From: an uncultured Collinsella sp.
GTDB taxonomy: Bacteria > Actinomycetota > Coriobacteriia > Coriobacteriales > Coriobacteriaceae
Direction of reading: 5' to 3'
DNA length: 18,780 nucleotides
NCBI GenBank assembly: GCA_900544235.1
Contig: UQUL01000038.1
Span: 1 to 18,780 of the forward strand
Shown here: one piece after another, positions 1 to 7,240 of the stretch
Layout: every line of letters begins with the position of its first letter
How positions within the stretch are numbered: position 1 is the first letter of the stretch
The notes under the pieces: model-generated
The model's input: only the letters and a program-made list of their open reading frames with translations
What the model was told of the DNA's origin: nothing
Databases searched by the model: none
Program-made: the position numbers and the translations under genes

Positions 1-19
1 ACGACTCATAAATCTACCC

Positions 20-2158
20 TTAATCGTGTATTGGATGATAGTTGCGGATTTTAGGATGGAAAGGTATTTTTATCTCTTGGGTTAAATAAATGGGTTGCTC
101 AATGTTCAGTAATTTCCGTATATCCAAAGTTGTATCTGTGTGTGTCAGCACAAAACCGGTAATATATACAGGAGGTATGAACGTATTCTTCTGAACCAGC
201 GACGGCTTGAATGAACTGAATCCGTTGACTCCTCCAAATAACAGAATTCCTTCTGATGTCTTGTAAGAAGCACGTTCGCAGAACAGGTTTTCCTGTAGTC
301 CGTCAGATGTAGTGAAGTGCTGGTACTCTTCTTCTTTTTGAGGATTTATTTTGGTCAGACCGATGTTACTGGTAACCCATAGATAACCTGAAAAATCCTG
401 CTCTATAGAGTATACTACAAGTGTAGACAACTGTTTATTGTTGCTGTTGAAAGTAGTGAATGTTTCTGTTTGCGGATTAAATTGGCAAAGACCGTTTCCA
501 TTGGTTCCCAGCCATATCTTCTGTTTGGAGTCTTCAAATAAAGTTACGATGGAGTTACTGCTTAGAGATGTGTTTACTCCTTGTTTATGTTCATAGTGTT
601 TCCAGTAATTGTCTTTTCTGTTATTGTAAAATATTCCGTTGTTGGCAGTTGCTATCCAGAGATTGTTGTGCGAGTCTTCGTAAATGTCTGTAATGGAAAT
701 CATGGCTCCGACCGATGTTTCTACTCTGAAGTTATCTTCTTCCGAATTATAATAACACAGTCCCCAGTTGGTTCCTATATAAATGGTTCCGTTGTTGCAC
801 TTATATATTTTTTGGATGTTGTCACTACATACTGTATTGGGGGTATTATACGAGTGGTGATAACTTTTTATTTTTCCGTCGCTCAGGTTAAGCACTTTCA
901 GACCGTTCGAGAACGTTCCGATCCAGAGTTCGTTTCCGTTCAGGCAAAGAGTTCGTATATCGAAGATTTGTTTTTCTTTTTCTGCCAGGTTATATTCCTG
1001 AATTTCTTTACTGTCTATATTGTATTTGAAGAGTCCTTTTTGGGTACCTATCCAGATAATACGGTGAAGATTATCCTCGTAAAACGTGTTTACGATTGGA
1101 TTATTAGGTATAATATGCTGGTTGAATATCTTATTTTTGGGTATGATATGAACTGCTCCGGCCTGATTGGTTAAAGCCCATATTCCACCTTCCTTATCTT
1201 TCATGAAAGAATTAATATTCTGATTTACAACGGCATTGTTGATGTTGTAGGTTTCTGTTAACTCCGATAATACCTGTGTCTTATAGTTGTATAGAAAAAC
1301 ACCGTTGTCTGTACCGATCAGGAATGTTTCCGGATTGAAACTGATCAGACATTGTATAATCTGAAATTTGCTGGATTCTAGTCTGTGATATGTTGTCTGG
1401 CCTGACGAAGGATCAATCTCGAATAAATATTTGCTGTCAGTACCTATCCATAGCCGGTTATTTGCCGCTAATATAGAATTAGCTTTCAATGAAGTTGTGT
1501 TTGTCTTTTCTGCTTTTGTATGCAGGGGATATGAGTGAAGCAGTTCTTGATTCTTGTTAAAACATAATATCCCCTCTTGCAAAGACGAAACATACAACTT
1601 TTCGTTTTTGGCATCCACATACATATCCCATATAAATGATTGACACTGGTTGTTTTGTTCCAGAACCTTGGTCTTCAGGTTATAGAAAAATACTCCCTGC
1701 CCTAAAGTGGCTATTGCGATTTGATCATCAGAAAACTGGACTATCTTTCTTACTTCACTGCTGATCGATACTCCGAATTTAGTTGTCTGTGTAAATGCCT
1801 TAAAACTGTTTTTTCTGTCGTAAATGTATATACCGCAGTCGGTTCCTATCCATATTTGACGCTGCTTGTCTTCAAATAGGGAAAAGATAAAATTACTGCC
1901 CAGCGATTGTGCCTTTTCTTGTGAAGAAGTTCGGTATATTGTATTTTTTTGTCCGTCAAAACAATTTAAACCATTATTGGTTCCTAGCCAGATAAAACCG
2001 TAACTGTCTTGCAGAGCACACCATATTGTATTGTGTGACAATCCGTCTTTTACTGTATAAGAGTCGATTACGAATAACGAAGAGGCTTTTATCTGATGAT
2101 TGAATAAAAGAGCGAATAGTATTAAGAAGTATTTAATTAAGTGGCTTTTCGATAGCAT
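20..2158 (-). CDS. Hybrid two-component system sensor, periplasmic propeller fragment (Bacteroides HTCS type), C-terminally truncated
   Basis: This is the extracytoplasmic sensor part of a Bacteroidota hybrid two-component regulator. In that family the propeller detects glycan breakdown products in the periplasm and controls a polysaccharide utilisation locus. The 712-residue product starts with a signal peptide (about residues 1-25, hydrophobic YFLILFALLF). It then carries about a dozen regulator-propeller repeats of the form IWLGTNNGL, for example near residue 57 (GFIWLGTNNGL), then RQIWIGTDCGI, RIIWIGTQKGL, QKIWLGTNGNGL and GYLWVTSNIGL. It ends just as the Y_Y_Y domain should begin (PPVYITGFVL, then YLTQEIKIPF). 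A complete family member is usually 1,300-1,400 residues, with transmembrane, HisKA, HATPase, REC and AraC-HTH parts; all are missing. The stop at 20-22 lies 20 bases from the window edge and follows residues unlike the family, so it may be an assembly break rather than a real end. Codon use and GC differ sharply from everything after about 2,475. Confidence 0.85.
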   Translation of the reverse strand: MLSKSHLIKYFLILFALLFNHQIKASSLFVIDSYTVKDGLSHNTIWCALQDSYGFIWLGTNNGLNCFDGQKNTIYRTSSQEKAQSLGSNFIFSLFEDKQRQIWIGTDCGIYIYDRKNSFKAFTQTTKFGVSISSEVRKIVQFSDDQIAIATLGQGVFFYNLKTKVLEQNNQCQSFIWDMYVDAKNEKLYVSSLQEGILCFNKNQELLHSYPLHTKAEKTNTTSLKANSILAANNRLWIGTDSKYLFEIDPSSGQTTYHRLESSKFQIIQCLISFNPETFLIGTDNGVFLYNYKTQVLSELTETYNINNAVVNQNINSFMKDKEGGIWALTNQAGAVHIIPKNKIFNQHIIPNNPIVNTFYEDNLHRIIWIGTQKGLFKYNIDSKEIQEYNLAEKEKQIFDIRTLCLNGNELWIGTFSNGLKVLNLSDGKIKSYHHSYNTPNTVCSDNIQKIYKCNNGTIYIGTNWGLCYYNSEEDNFRVETSVGAMISITDIYEDSHNNLWIATANNGIFYNNRKDNYWKHYEHKQGVNTSLSSNSIVTLFEDSKQKIWLGTNGNGLCQFNPQTETFTTFNSNNKQLSTLVVYSIEQDFSGYLWVTSNIGLTKINPQKEEEYQHFTTSDGLQENLFCERASYKTSEGILLFGGVNGFSSFKPSLVQKNTFIPPVYITGFVLTHTDTTLDIRKLLNIEQPIYLTQEIKIPFHPKIRNYHPIHD

Positions 2159-2195
2159 ACGTCAGTCTTATATAATGGTTTTTCATGTTTAGGTA

Positions 2196-2203
2196 CAAAG
2201 TTA
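2196..2203 (-). promoter_or_regulatory. Bacteroidota-type -7 promoter box upstream of the sensor gene
   Basis: Read on the minus strand this is TAACTTTG, an exact fit to the Bacteroides -7 consensus TAnnTTTG. It sits about 38 bases before the sensor start codon. No clean -33 TTTG is visible at the expected distance. The element supports the taxonomic assignment of this end of the window. Confidence 0.5.
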
Positions 2204-2306
2204 TAATATTTATCTGTTTGAAGGGAATAAATCAGATTTATTTGCGCATGAATAGTCGGATTAGATTGAGTCTTGCTTGCATTGATATGTATCTTTATAT
2301 AATTAG

Positions 2307-2342
2307 AAAAACAGAATCCTGATTTTCACAGAATTCTGTTTT
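2307..2342 (-). terminator. Intrinsic terminator of the foreign gene tail ending at 2364
   Basis: There is a perfect 10-bp stem (2307-2316 AAAACAGAAT with 2333-2342 ATTCTGTTTT) around a 16-nt loop. On the minus strand the stem runs into a T-rich tract (tttttctaatt). It begins 22 bases after the stop at 2364. It therefore terminates the AT-rich gene whose last codons are fused to the CmpB-type frame. Confidence 0.7.
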
Positions 2343-2363
2343 GGAGTATTTGAACGTATAGTC

Positions 2364-3071
2364 TTAATTTTTTTGCCAGTGAATGGATTGCAGGAACCAG
2401 CGGATATCATTTTCGTTTAGTCTCTGCTTTTTCAGCAATTCGGGGAGGCTGTCGTAATTTTTACGGAACTCATTGATGCGGTCGGCAAGGTCGGCCCGGA
2501 CGCGCTCCAACTGATCGGACAGACGCCGCCAGCTCGCCAACGAGCACGCCGCGTCGACCATCATCGCGACCGCGACGATAAAGGCGGACAGCCGCACAAT
2601 CAGCACCGGCAGATGGCCAAGCAGTCCCAGCAATGCCGGCTCCACTAAACGACAAATGCACAACGCACCCAGGCCAAACGCGCAGGCCCAGTACAGGCAG
2701 ATACGTCCGTGCAGGTTAAACGGCAAGTGCGAGTAATCCCAAAAGCGAGCGCCCGTTGTTTTTTCCAACAGCGCGCCTACGCTGTACTCGATTACGCTGC
2801 ATACAAGCGCCGCGGCGACAAACTGGCTCGAGGCATCCGGAATCCCGCGCAACAGCAGCCAGCAGGCAATGCCGCCCACACCATAGATAGGACAACACGG
2901 CCCCAGCAAAAAGCCACTGTTGGCAAATCGTCCGTGATTGAGCATGGCGCATACTGTCGACTCCCATGCCCAGCCGCAAAACCCGTAAAAGACAAACGAG
3001 AGCACCAGTGCCGAGAGTGGGCAGGCGGCAAGCGTCGCGCCGCCAAACGCCATATCAATCGCGGTTTCCAC
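2364..3071 (-). CDS. CmpB-type putative ABC transporter permease; C-terminal ~35 codons probably from another genome
   Basis: This is a multi-spanning membrane protein of the family annotated as putative ABC transporter permease (CmpB type). Its role is not established. The N-terminal part shows the family pattern FYGFCGWAWES, then NHGRFANSGFLLGPCCPIYGVGG (residues about 28-67), with four or five hydrophobic segments up to about residue 170. The start is a GTG at 3071-3069, three bases after the stop of the HD gene and preceded by GAGGAGAGGG; an ATG six codons later is the alternative. Around codon 200 the base composition drops from coriobacterial GC to about 43 percent. The tail (RKNYDSLPELLKKQRLN, continuing to the stop) uses Bacteroides-style codons and is followed by an AT-rich terminator. 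The real C-terminus of the CmpB-type protein is therefore probably missing. Family call is fairly firm; the intact 235-residue product is doubtful. Confidence 0.7.
   Translation of the reverse strand: METAIDMAFGGATLAACPLSALVLSFVFYGFCGWAWESTVCAMLNHGRFANSGFLLGPCCPIYGVGGIACWLLLRGIPDASSQFVAAALVCSVIEYSVGALLEKTTGARFWDYSHLPFNLHGRICLYWACAFGLGALCICRLVEPALLGLLGHLPVLIVRLSAFIVAVAMMVDAACSLASWRRLSDQLERVRADLADRINEFRKNYDSLPELLKKQRLNENDIRWFLQSIHWQKN
2440..2490. other. Composition breakpoint: AT-rich Bacteroidota DNA to GC-rich coriobacterial DNA
   Basis: GC content, codon choice and promoter and terminator style all change across this short interval. To the left lies the end of a minus-strand gene with its terminator; to the right lies a truncated CmpB-type gene in the same strand and frame. 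No insertion-sequence ends, tRNA or attachment-site repeat is visible at the switch. I read it as a chimeric join, placed only to within a few tens of bases. Confidence 0.75.
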
Positions 3072-3074
3072 CGT

Positions 3075-3632
3075 CTACCCTCTCCTCTTTTCGCTCGAAT
3101 CTTTGCTCAAGCCGTCGCTCGAGCCCTCGCTCAAATCGTTCGCGCCGTCTTTGCGCGGCAGACGGCCGGCGACCGTCTCGCGCAGCGCACACCATTTATC
3201 CGCCAGGCACACAATCCAAGCCTCACGACACGTCGGCGGCACTGGCACCAGCGGAAACATATGCCGCACGATGATATTCCGCTCGCGCGGCGTCAGCTCA
3301 AAATCTTCTTCCGCACGCGCCAGGGCAAAAAACGGGTGGCGAAAGCCATGCAGCCGATGGCTTGGGTCGGAATCGTGCCAATCGTAGAGAAAGTAATCGT
3401 GCAACAGGGCCCCGCGCAGCAGCGAGGCACGGTCGACCGAAATGCCAGCACGGCCCAAGTGCTCGGCAAAGGACAGGCTCGCCCGCGCTACCGAAGTCAC
3501 ATGTGCATAGACTGTCACGTCACCATGCTGGATAAACTCGCGCGTCAGGTCCAGACGGCCCGCCTGTGCCAGTTGACGGGCAGCATGGTCTACTTCGCAC
3601 GCGATTTTCTCGGCACGAACGACACCGGACAT
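3075..3632 (-). CDS. HD-domain phosphohydrolase-like protein
   Basis: This predicted cytoplasmic 185-residue protein has the metal-binding HD pattern: His44 (YAHVTSVA), the doublet His78-Asp79 (GALLHDYFLYDWHD) and Asp145 (CLADKWCAL), with His99 and His124 between. HD proteins hydrolyse phosphate esters of nucleotides or related molecules; the substrate here is unknown. I chose the ATG at 3632 because AAGGAGG lies four bases before it. A longer frame reaching 3704 lacks such a site. The C-terminal 20 residues are low-complexity (SEGSSDGLSKDSSEKRRG) and encoded by imperfect GAGCGA-like repeats. The stop is three bases before the GTG of the CmpB-type gene, so the two are probably co-transcribed. 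The gene is divergent from the Dxs-family gene. Confidence 0.78.
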   Translation of the reverse strand: MSGVVRAEKIACEVDHAARQLAQAGRLDLTREFIQHGDVTVYAHVTSVARASLSFAEHLGRAGISVDRASLLRGALLHDYFLYDWHDSDPSHRLHGFRHPFFALARAEEDFELTPRERNIIVRHMFPLVPVPPTCREAWIVCLADKWCALRETVAGRLPRKDGANDLSEGSSDGLSKDSSEKRRG

Positions 3633-3860
3633 GCTGCCTCCTTCCAGCGACTCACGGCGACAAGCCACGGCCTGTGCACAATCGATAAAAACATCATGGA
3701 ACACATCAGTATGGCATCGGACAAAACGTTTTGCCCCACCAGTTGGCGAATTACCGCGCCGCCGTCACATATCAAACGCCAAAATGTGCGAGACTGTCTT
3801 GTGCAATTGTGCCGGCCGAGGGAGCGCCGGCGCTCGATTCGCATGGAGTAACCCACAACG
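3633..3860. promoter_or_regulatory. Divergent intergenic region between the HD gene and the Dxs-family gene
   Basis: These 228 bases separate two start codons pointing outward and must hold both promoters. I see no hexamer pair good enough to name on either strand. The only clear signals are the AAGGAGG before 3632 and a GGAG about 12 bases before 3861. No long inverted repeat or small gene is evident. Confidence 0.4.
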
Positions 3861-5642
3861 ATGCTGCTTACGCAAACGACAACGCCCGAGGACGTCAAGG
3901 CTCTTAATCGTGCCGAGCTCCCGCAGCTCTGCGACGAGATTCGCCACGCCATCCTCGAAAGCTCCGCCGCTGTCGGCGGACACGTTGCCCCCAACCTGGG
4001 CGTCGTTGAGCTTACGGTTGCGCTTCATCGCGTGTTTAACTCCCCCATCGACAAGATTGTCTTTGACGTTTCGCACCAGACCTACGCCCACAAGGCGCTG
4101 ACGGGGCGCGCGTACACTTATATCGATCCGGAGCGTTATGGTGAGGCTTCTGGCTTTGCCAATCCCGACGAGTCCGAGCACGACCTGTTCGCCATGGGTC
4201 ACACCTCGACCTCGGTGAGCCTGGGCTGCGGCCTAGCGCACGCTCGCGACCTGGCGGGCGATGCGTACAACGTCATCACCATCATTGGCGACGGCTCGCT
4301 TTCGGGCGGCCTGGCGTTTGAGGGCTTTAACAATGCCGCCGAACTCGATAGCAACCTGATCATCATCGTCAACGATAACGACCAGTCCATTGCCGAGAAC
4401 CATGGCGGCCTGTATCGCAACCTGGCCGAGCTGCGCGCCAGCAACGGCACCTGTGAGCGCAACGTTTTCCGCGCGATGGGGCTCGACTACCGCTATCTGG
4501 ACGCCGGTAACGATGTGTTGGCCCTCGTCGACGCGCTGCAGGAACTGCGCAATATCGATCATCCCATCGTGCTGCACGTCTCCACCGCCAAGGGCAAGGG
4601 CTTTGAGCCAGCCCAGAACGACCCCGAACGCTGGCATCACGTGGGTCCGTTTGACATGGCAACTGGACGCAAGCTCTGCCCGGGCCATCCGAGCGAGCCT
4701 TCGCCGCGCACCTATGCCGACATTACGGGCGAGGCGCTCAGCGCCGCCATCGAGCGCGATCCGCAGGTCGTGGGCATCACGGCCGCCACGCCCTACATCA
4801 TGGGCTTTACACCCGAGCTTCGCGCTGCCGCTGGCAAACAGTTCGTCGATGTGGGCATTGCCGAGGAGCACGCCGTGACCTTTGCCACCGCGCTTGCGCG
4901 CTCGGGCGCCAAGCCAGTCTTTGGTGTGTACGGCACGTTTTTGCAGCGCGCCTACGACGAGCTGTGGCACGACCTGTGCCTCAACGACGCCCCCGCAACC
5001 ATTTTGGTGTTTGGTGCGTCAATCTTTGGCACCACGTCCGAGACGCACCTTTCGTTCTTTGATATATCCATGCTGGGCGGTCTTCCCAACATGCACTACT
5101 TGGCGCCGGCCTGCATGGAGGAATATCTGTCCATGCTGAGCTGGTCGCTCGACCACCGCGAGCATCCCGTGGCAATCCGCGTACCGGGCATCGGCCTGGT
5201 AAGCCGCCCCGATCTGGCGCCCGCCAAGGGCACCGATTACGGCGTCGCGCGCTACAACGTTGTGCGTCAGGGCCGCGACGTTGCCGTGCTCGCGCTTGGC
5301 GATTTCTTTGAGCTGGGTGAGCGCGTGGCAAACCGCTTGGCTGCCGAGTACGGCATCGAGGCCACGCTCGTCAACCCGCGCTTTGCGACCGAGCTCGACC
5401 GCGAGTTCTTCGACAGCCTTGCCGCCGAGCATCGCGTTGTCGTTACCCTCGAGGACGGCATCTTGGACGGCGGCTGGGGCGAGCGCGTGGCGTGCTACCT
5501 GGCCTGCACGCCCGTGCGCACGCGCACCTTCGGCATCGCCAAGGGCTTTCCCGACCGCTACGACCCCAACGAGTTGCTCACTCAGAACGGCATGACGGTC
5601 GAGAACATGGCCGCCGAAGCCGTGAGACTACTCAACGAGTAA
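3861..5642 (+). CDS. dxs: 1-deoxy-D-xylulose-5-phosphate synthase family enzyme, divergent short form
   Basis: This is a thiamine-diphosphate enzyme of the Dxs family. The classical reaction joins pyruvate and glyceraldehyde 3-phosphate to give DXP, the entry to the MEP isoprenoid pathway and to thiamine and pyridoxal synthesis. At 593 residues it is shorter than the usual ~620. Visible features: HQTYAHKALTGR (His72), GHTSTS at 113-118, the ThDP motif from GDG143 to N171, HH at 259-260, the catalytic AEEHAV with Glu335, FLQRAYD with Arg363, and a conserved phosphate-binding Arg440. The canonical DRAG and GADG segment is replaced by GASIFGTTSETH: the histidine equivalent to E. coli His431 is kept (His396), but the aspartate equivalent to Asp427 is Thr392. 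This matches a known class of short Dxs-like paralogs, so the exact substrate is less sure than the fold. It is followed by a strong terminator. Confidence 0.85.
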   Translation: MLLTQTTTPEDVKALNRAELPQLCDEIRHAILESSAAVGGHVAPNLGVVELTVALHRVFNSPIDKIVFDVSHQTYAHKALTGRAYTYIDPERYGEASGFANPDESEHDLFAMGHTSTSVSLGCGLAHARDLAGDAYNVITIIGDGSLSGGLAFEGFNNAAELDSNLIIIVNDNDQSIAENHGGLYRNLAELRASNGTCERNVFRAMGLDYRYLDAGNDVLALVDALQELRNIDHPIVLHVSTAKGKGFEPAQNDPERWHHVGPFDMATGRKLCPGHPSEPSPRTYADITGEALSAAIERDPQVVGITAATPYIMGFTPELRAAAGKQFVDVGIAEEHAVTFATALARSGAKPVFGVYGTFLQRAYDELWHDLCLNDAPATILVFGASIFGTTSETHLSFFDISMLGGLPNMHYLAPACMEEYLSMLSWSLDHREHPVAIRVPGIGLVSRPDLAPAKGTDYGVARYNVVRQGRDVAVLALGDFFELGERVANRLAAEYGIEATLVNPRFATELDREFFDSLAAEHRVVVTLEDGILDGGWGERVACYLACTPVRTRTFGIAKGFPDRYDPNELLTQNGMTVENMAAEAVRLLNE

Positions 5643-5643
5643 G

Positions 5644-5684
5644 AAAACCTCCGCAAGGGAAGCACCCCTGCGGAGGTTTTTGTT
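5644..5684 (+). terminator. Rho-independent terminator of the Dxs-family gene
   Basis: A perfect 12-bp stem (5644-5655 AAAACCTCCGCA with 5669-5680 TGCGGAGGTTTT) encloses a 13-nt loop and is followed by a T-rich run. It begins two bases after the stop codon. This is the strongest intrinsic terminator in the window. Confidence 0.92.
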
Positions 5685-5697
5685 TTCACAGCTCAAT

Positions 5698-5756
5698 TAT
5701 CTCAATCTGTAACATCTAGAGCCCGAATTCCCGTCTAACTGTTACAGATCTAGATA
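5698..5756. repeat. Inverted-repeat unit 1 of the CTGTAACA palindrome cluster
   Basis: The arms are 23 nt each (5698-5720 and 5734-5756), complementary at 19 of 23 positions around a 13-nt loop. The left arm contains CTCAATCTGTAACA and the right arm TGTTACAGAT. A separate 12-nt perfect palindrome, TAAGACGTCTTA, overlaps its right end at 5755-5766. Confidence 0.85.
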
Positions 5757-5778
5757 AGACGTCTTAGTCCCAGACCTT

Positions 5779-5837
5779 TGTCTCAATCTGTAACAGATAG
5801 AGACCTTTTGGCCCTCCAGATGTTACAGATTGAGACA
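5779..5837. repeat. Inverted-repeat unit 2 of the CTGTAACA palindrome cluster
   Basis: The arms are 17 nt and perfectly complementary: 5779-5795 TGTCTCAATCTGTAACA with 5821-5837. The loop is 25 nt, and its ends can extend the pairing imperfectly. This is the best-conserved unit of the cluster. Confidence 0.9.
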
Positions 5838-5860
5838 TTCGAATTCCCCTGAAGAGAAAA

Positions 5861-5915
5861 TCTCGATCTGTAACAGGTAGAACCCATTTCCTCGTCTAAC
5901 TGTTACAGATTGAGA
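5861..5915. repeat. Inverted-repeat unit 3 of the CTGTAACA palindrome cluster
   Basis: The arms are 21 nt (5861-5881 and 5895-5915), with 19 of 21 positions complementary and a 13-nt loop. The right arm TCTAACTGTTACAGAT repeats the right arm of unit 1 almost exactly. The unit architecture is therefore repeated, not just the core word. Confidence 0.87.
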
Positions 5916-5956
5916 CAAAGCAGCAAGGCATGCCGCCGCACCGACCATGACTTAAA

Positions 5957-5991
5957 ACCACCACAAAGGTGCCTGTCCCTTTTTGGTAGGT
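5957..5991. repeat. Separate intergenic hairpin with GGTGCCTGTCC core
   Basis: The arm ACCACCACAAAGG (5957-5969) pairs with CCTTTTTGGTAGGT (5978-5991) with one bulge and one mismatch, around an 8-nt loop. It lies between the palindrome cluster and the transporter promoter. The sequence is unrelated to the three units before it. Confidence 0.6.
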
Positions 5992-6033
5992 AGAATAACC
6001 CATAAGGTAAGTATGTTTCTGAGTTATTTCGTG

Positions 6034-6063
6034 TTGACCCATTTGAGCGCGATAGGGTATAAC
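6034..6063 (+). promoter_or_regulatory. Sigma-70-type promoter of the amino-acid transporter operon
   Basis: TTGACC (6034-6039) and TATAAC (6058-6063) are separated by 18 bases. Each hexamer differs from the consensus at one position. The transporter start codon is at 6107, giving a leader of about 35-40 nt, with AGAAAGG in front of the ATG. No riboswitch-like structure fits this short leader. Confidence 0.8.
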
Positions 6064-6106
6064 TCTACTCAACCGCTAGGGATTTTATTGAGAAAGGTGT
6101 TCTACC

Positions 6107-7102
6107 ATGAGCAAGAACCTCTCCCAGCAGGTCGTTCTCGACCGCCGCGGCTTCGTTGCCGCCACCTTCGCAACCGTCGCCGGCCTTGGTCTTGCCGGCT
6201 GCTCCGACACCAGCGCCGAGGCCGACAAGGGTTCCGCCGTCGGTTCCTCCAAGAGCTCCGAGGATACCGAGGTTTCCGCCACGCTCGATGCCAAGGCATT
6301 CGACAAGCTCGTCAACGACGGCCCCAAGGCCGATGACGACGCCATCGCCGCCAGCACCTGGGCGACGGCCGTCAAGGACGCCGGCGTCTTTAAGATCGGT
6401 GGCGTTCAGACCTCCACGCTCTTCTCCCTCCTCAACGAGAAAGACGGTCAGACCCGCGGCTTCGATGCCGGTATCGCACAGCTCCTGTCCAACTACATTC
6501 TGGGCGAGAACAAGGTCGAGATCACCCAGGTGACCTCGGACACGCGCGAGTCCGTCTTGCAGAACGGCCAGGTCGACGCCGTCTTTGCCACCTACACCAT
6601 CACTGACGAGCGCAAGAAGCTTGTCTCCTTTGCCGGTCCCTATTACTACACGCAGCAGGCCATCCTGGTGCTTGCCGATAACGACGACATCAAGAGCGTC
6701 GACGACCTGGCCGACAAGAACGTCGCCGTCCAGTCCGGCTCCAACGGCCCTGCCATCCTGGAGGAGTTCGCCCCCAAGGCCAGCCAGCAAGAGTTCAAGA
6801 CCGACGAGGAGGCCCGCCAGGCACTCCAGCAGGGCCGCGTTGACGCCTACGTCATCGATAACAACATGCAGCAGAGCGCCCTGGTCCGCGAGCCTGGTAA
6901 GTACAAGATCGCCGGCAAGCCCTTCGGCAGCAAGGAGCCCTACGGCATCGGCCTGCCGCTCGATTCCGACGGCGTCGCCTTTGTCAACGACTTCCTTAAG
7001 AAGATCGAGGACGACGGCACCTGGACCGAGCTGTGGCAGATCTGCATCGGCGACCGTACGGGCGACACCAATGTTCCCGAACTGCCCGAGATCGGCGCCT
7101 AG
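6107..7102 (+). CDS. Polar amino-acid ABC transporter substrate-binding lipoprotein
   Basis: This is an extracellular solute-binding protein of SBP family 3, anchored to the outer face of the membrane. The 331-residue product has a twin-arginine-like start (RRGFVAATFA, Arg13-Arg14) and a lipobox LAGC with the acylated Cys at 32. A Ser/Asp-rich linker and the two-lobed binding domain (about 95-320) follow. Family landmarks are GFDAGIAQLL, the SDTRESVLQNGQVDAVFATYTITDERK ligand-pocket stretch, and SFAGPYYYTQQAILV. The layout of lipoprotein, two permeases and ATPase resembles the actinobacterial glutamate system GluBCDA. Glutamate or glutamine is the likeliest substrate, but this is inference. 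It is the first gene of the operon. A stem-loop at 7191-7216 separates it from the permeases, which usually allows more lipoprotein than channel to be made. Confidence 0.9.
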   Translation: MSKNLSQQVVLDRRGFVAATFATVAGLGLAGCSDTSAEADKGSAVGSSKSSEDTEVSATLDAKAFDKLVNDGPKADDDAIAASTWATAVKDAGVFKIGGVQTSTLFSLLNEKDGQTRGFDAGIAQLLSNYILGENKVEITQVTSDTRESVLQNGQVDAVFATYTITDERKKLVSFAGPYYYTQQAILVLADNDDIKSVDDLADKNVAVQSGSNGPAILEEFAPKASQQEFKTDEEARQALQQGRVDAYVIDNNMQQSALVREPGKYKIAGKPFGSKEPYGIGLPLDSDGVAFVNDFLKKIEDDGTWTELWQICIGDRTGDTNVPELPEIGA

Positions 7103-7190
7103 GCAGCGAGCCTGGTAACGGCCGCAACGAAACCATACGGAAACGCATGATGCGCTTTATTGCGGTAAACTGTTTCCTCACTGAGTTGTC

Positions 7191-7223
7191 GGGGCTTCCG
7201 TACACACGGGAGCCCCTTTCCTT
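7191..7223 (+). terminator. Intercistronic stem-loop after the binding-protein gene (attenuator or mRNA stabiliser)
   Basis: A 10-bp stem (7191-7200 GGGGCTTCCG with 7207-7216 CGGGAGCCCC, one G-U pair) has a 6-nt loop and is followed by the weak tract TTTCCTT. It lies 88 bases after the binding-protein stop and 25 bases before the permease start. The pattern fits partial termination or 3'-end protection of the lipoprotein message. Confidence 0.65.
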
Positions 7224-7240
7224 ATCGGCGGGAGGTCCGC

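Noticed and set aside
581..1174. Plus-strand frame opposite the Bacteroides sensor
   Set aside because: It has a composition typical of an antisense shadow (many Phe, Val, Ile), and the sensor repeats are clearly on the minus strand.
2440..2490. Horizontal transfer of a Bacteroides sensor locus into the coriobacterial genome
   Set aside because: Both genes at the join are truncated, there is no mobile element or repeat, and codon use is not blended. A chimeric assembly is simpler.
2709..3851. 380-codon plus-strand frame opposite the CmpB-type and HD genes
   Set aside because: It is Arg- and Gln-rich with no recognisable domain. The minus-strand genes have proper starts, motifs and tight spacing.
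5698..5915. CRISPR array
   Set aside because: The repeats are inverted hairpins with variable loops and gaps, not direct repeats with equal spacers, and no cas gene is nearby.
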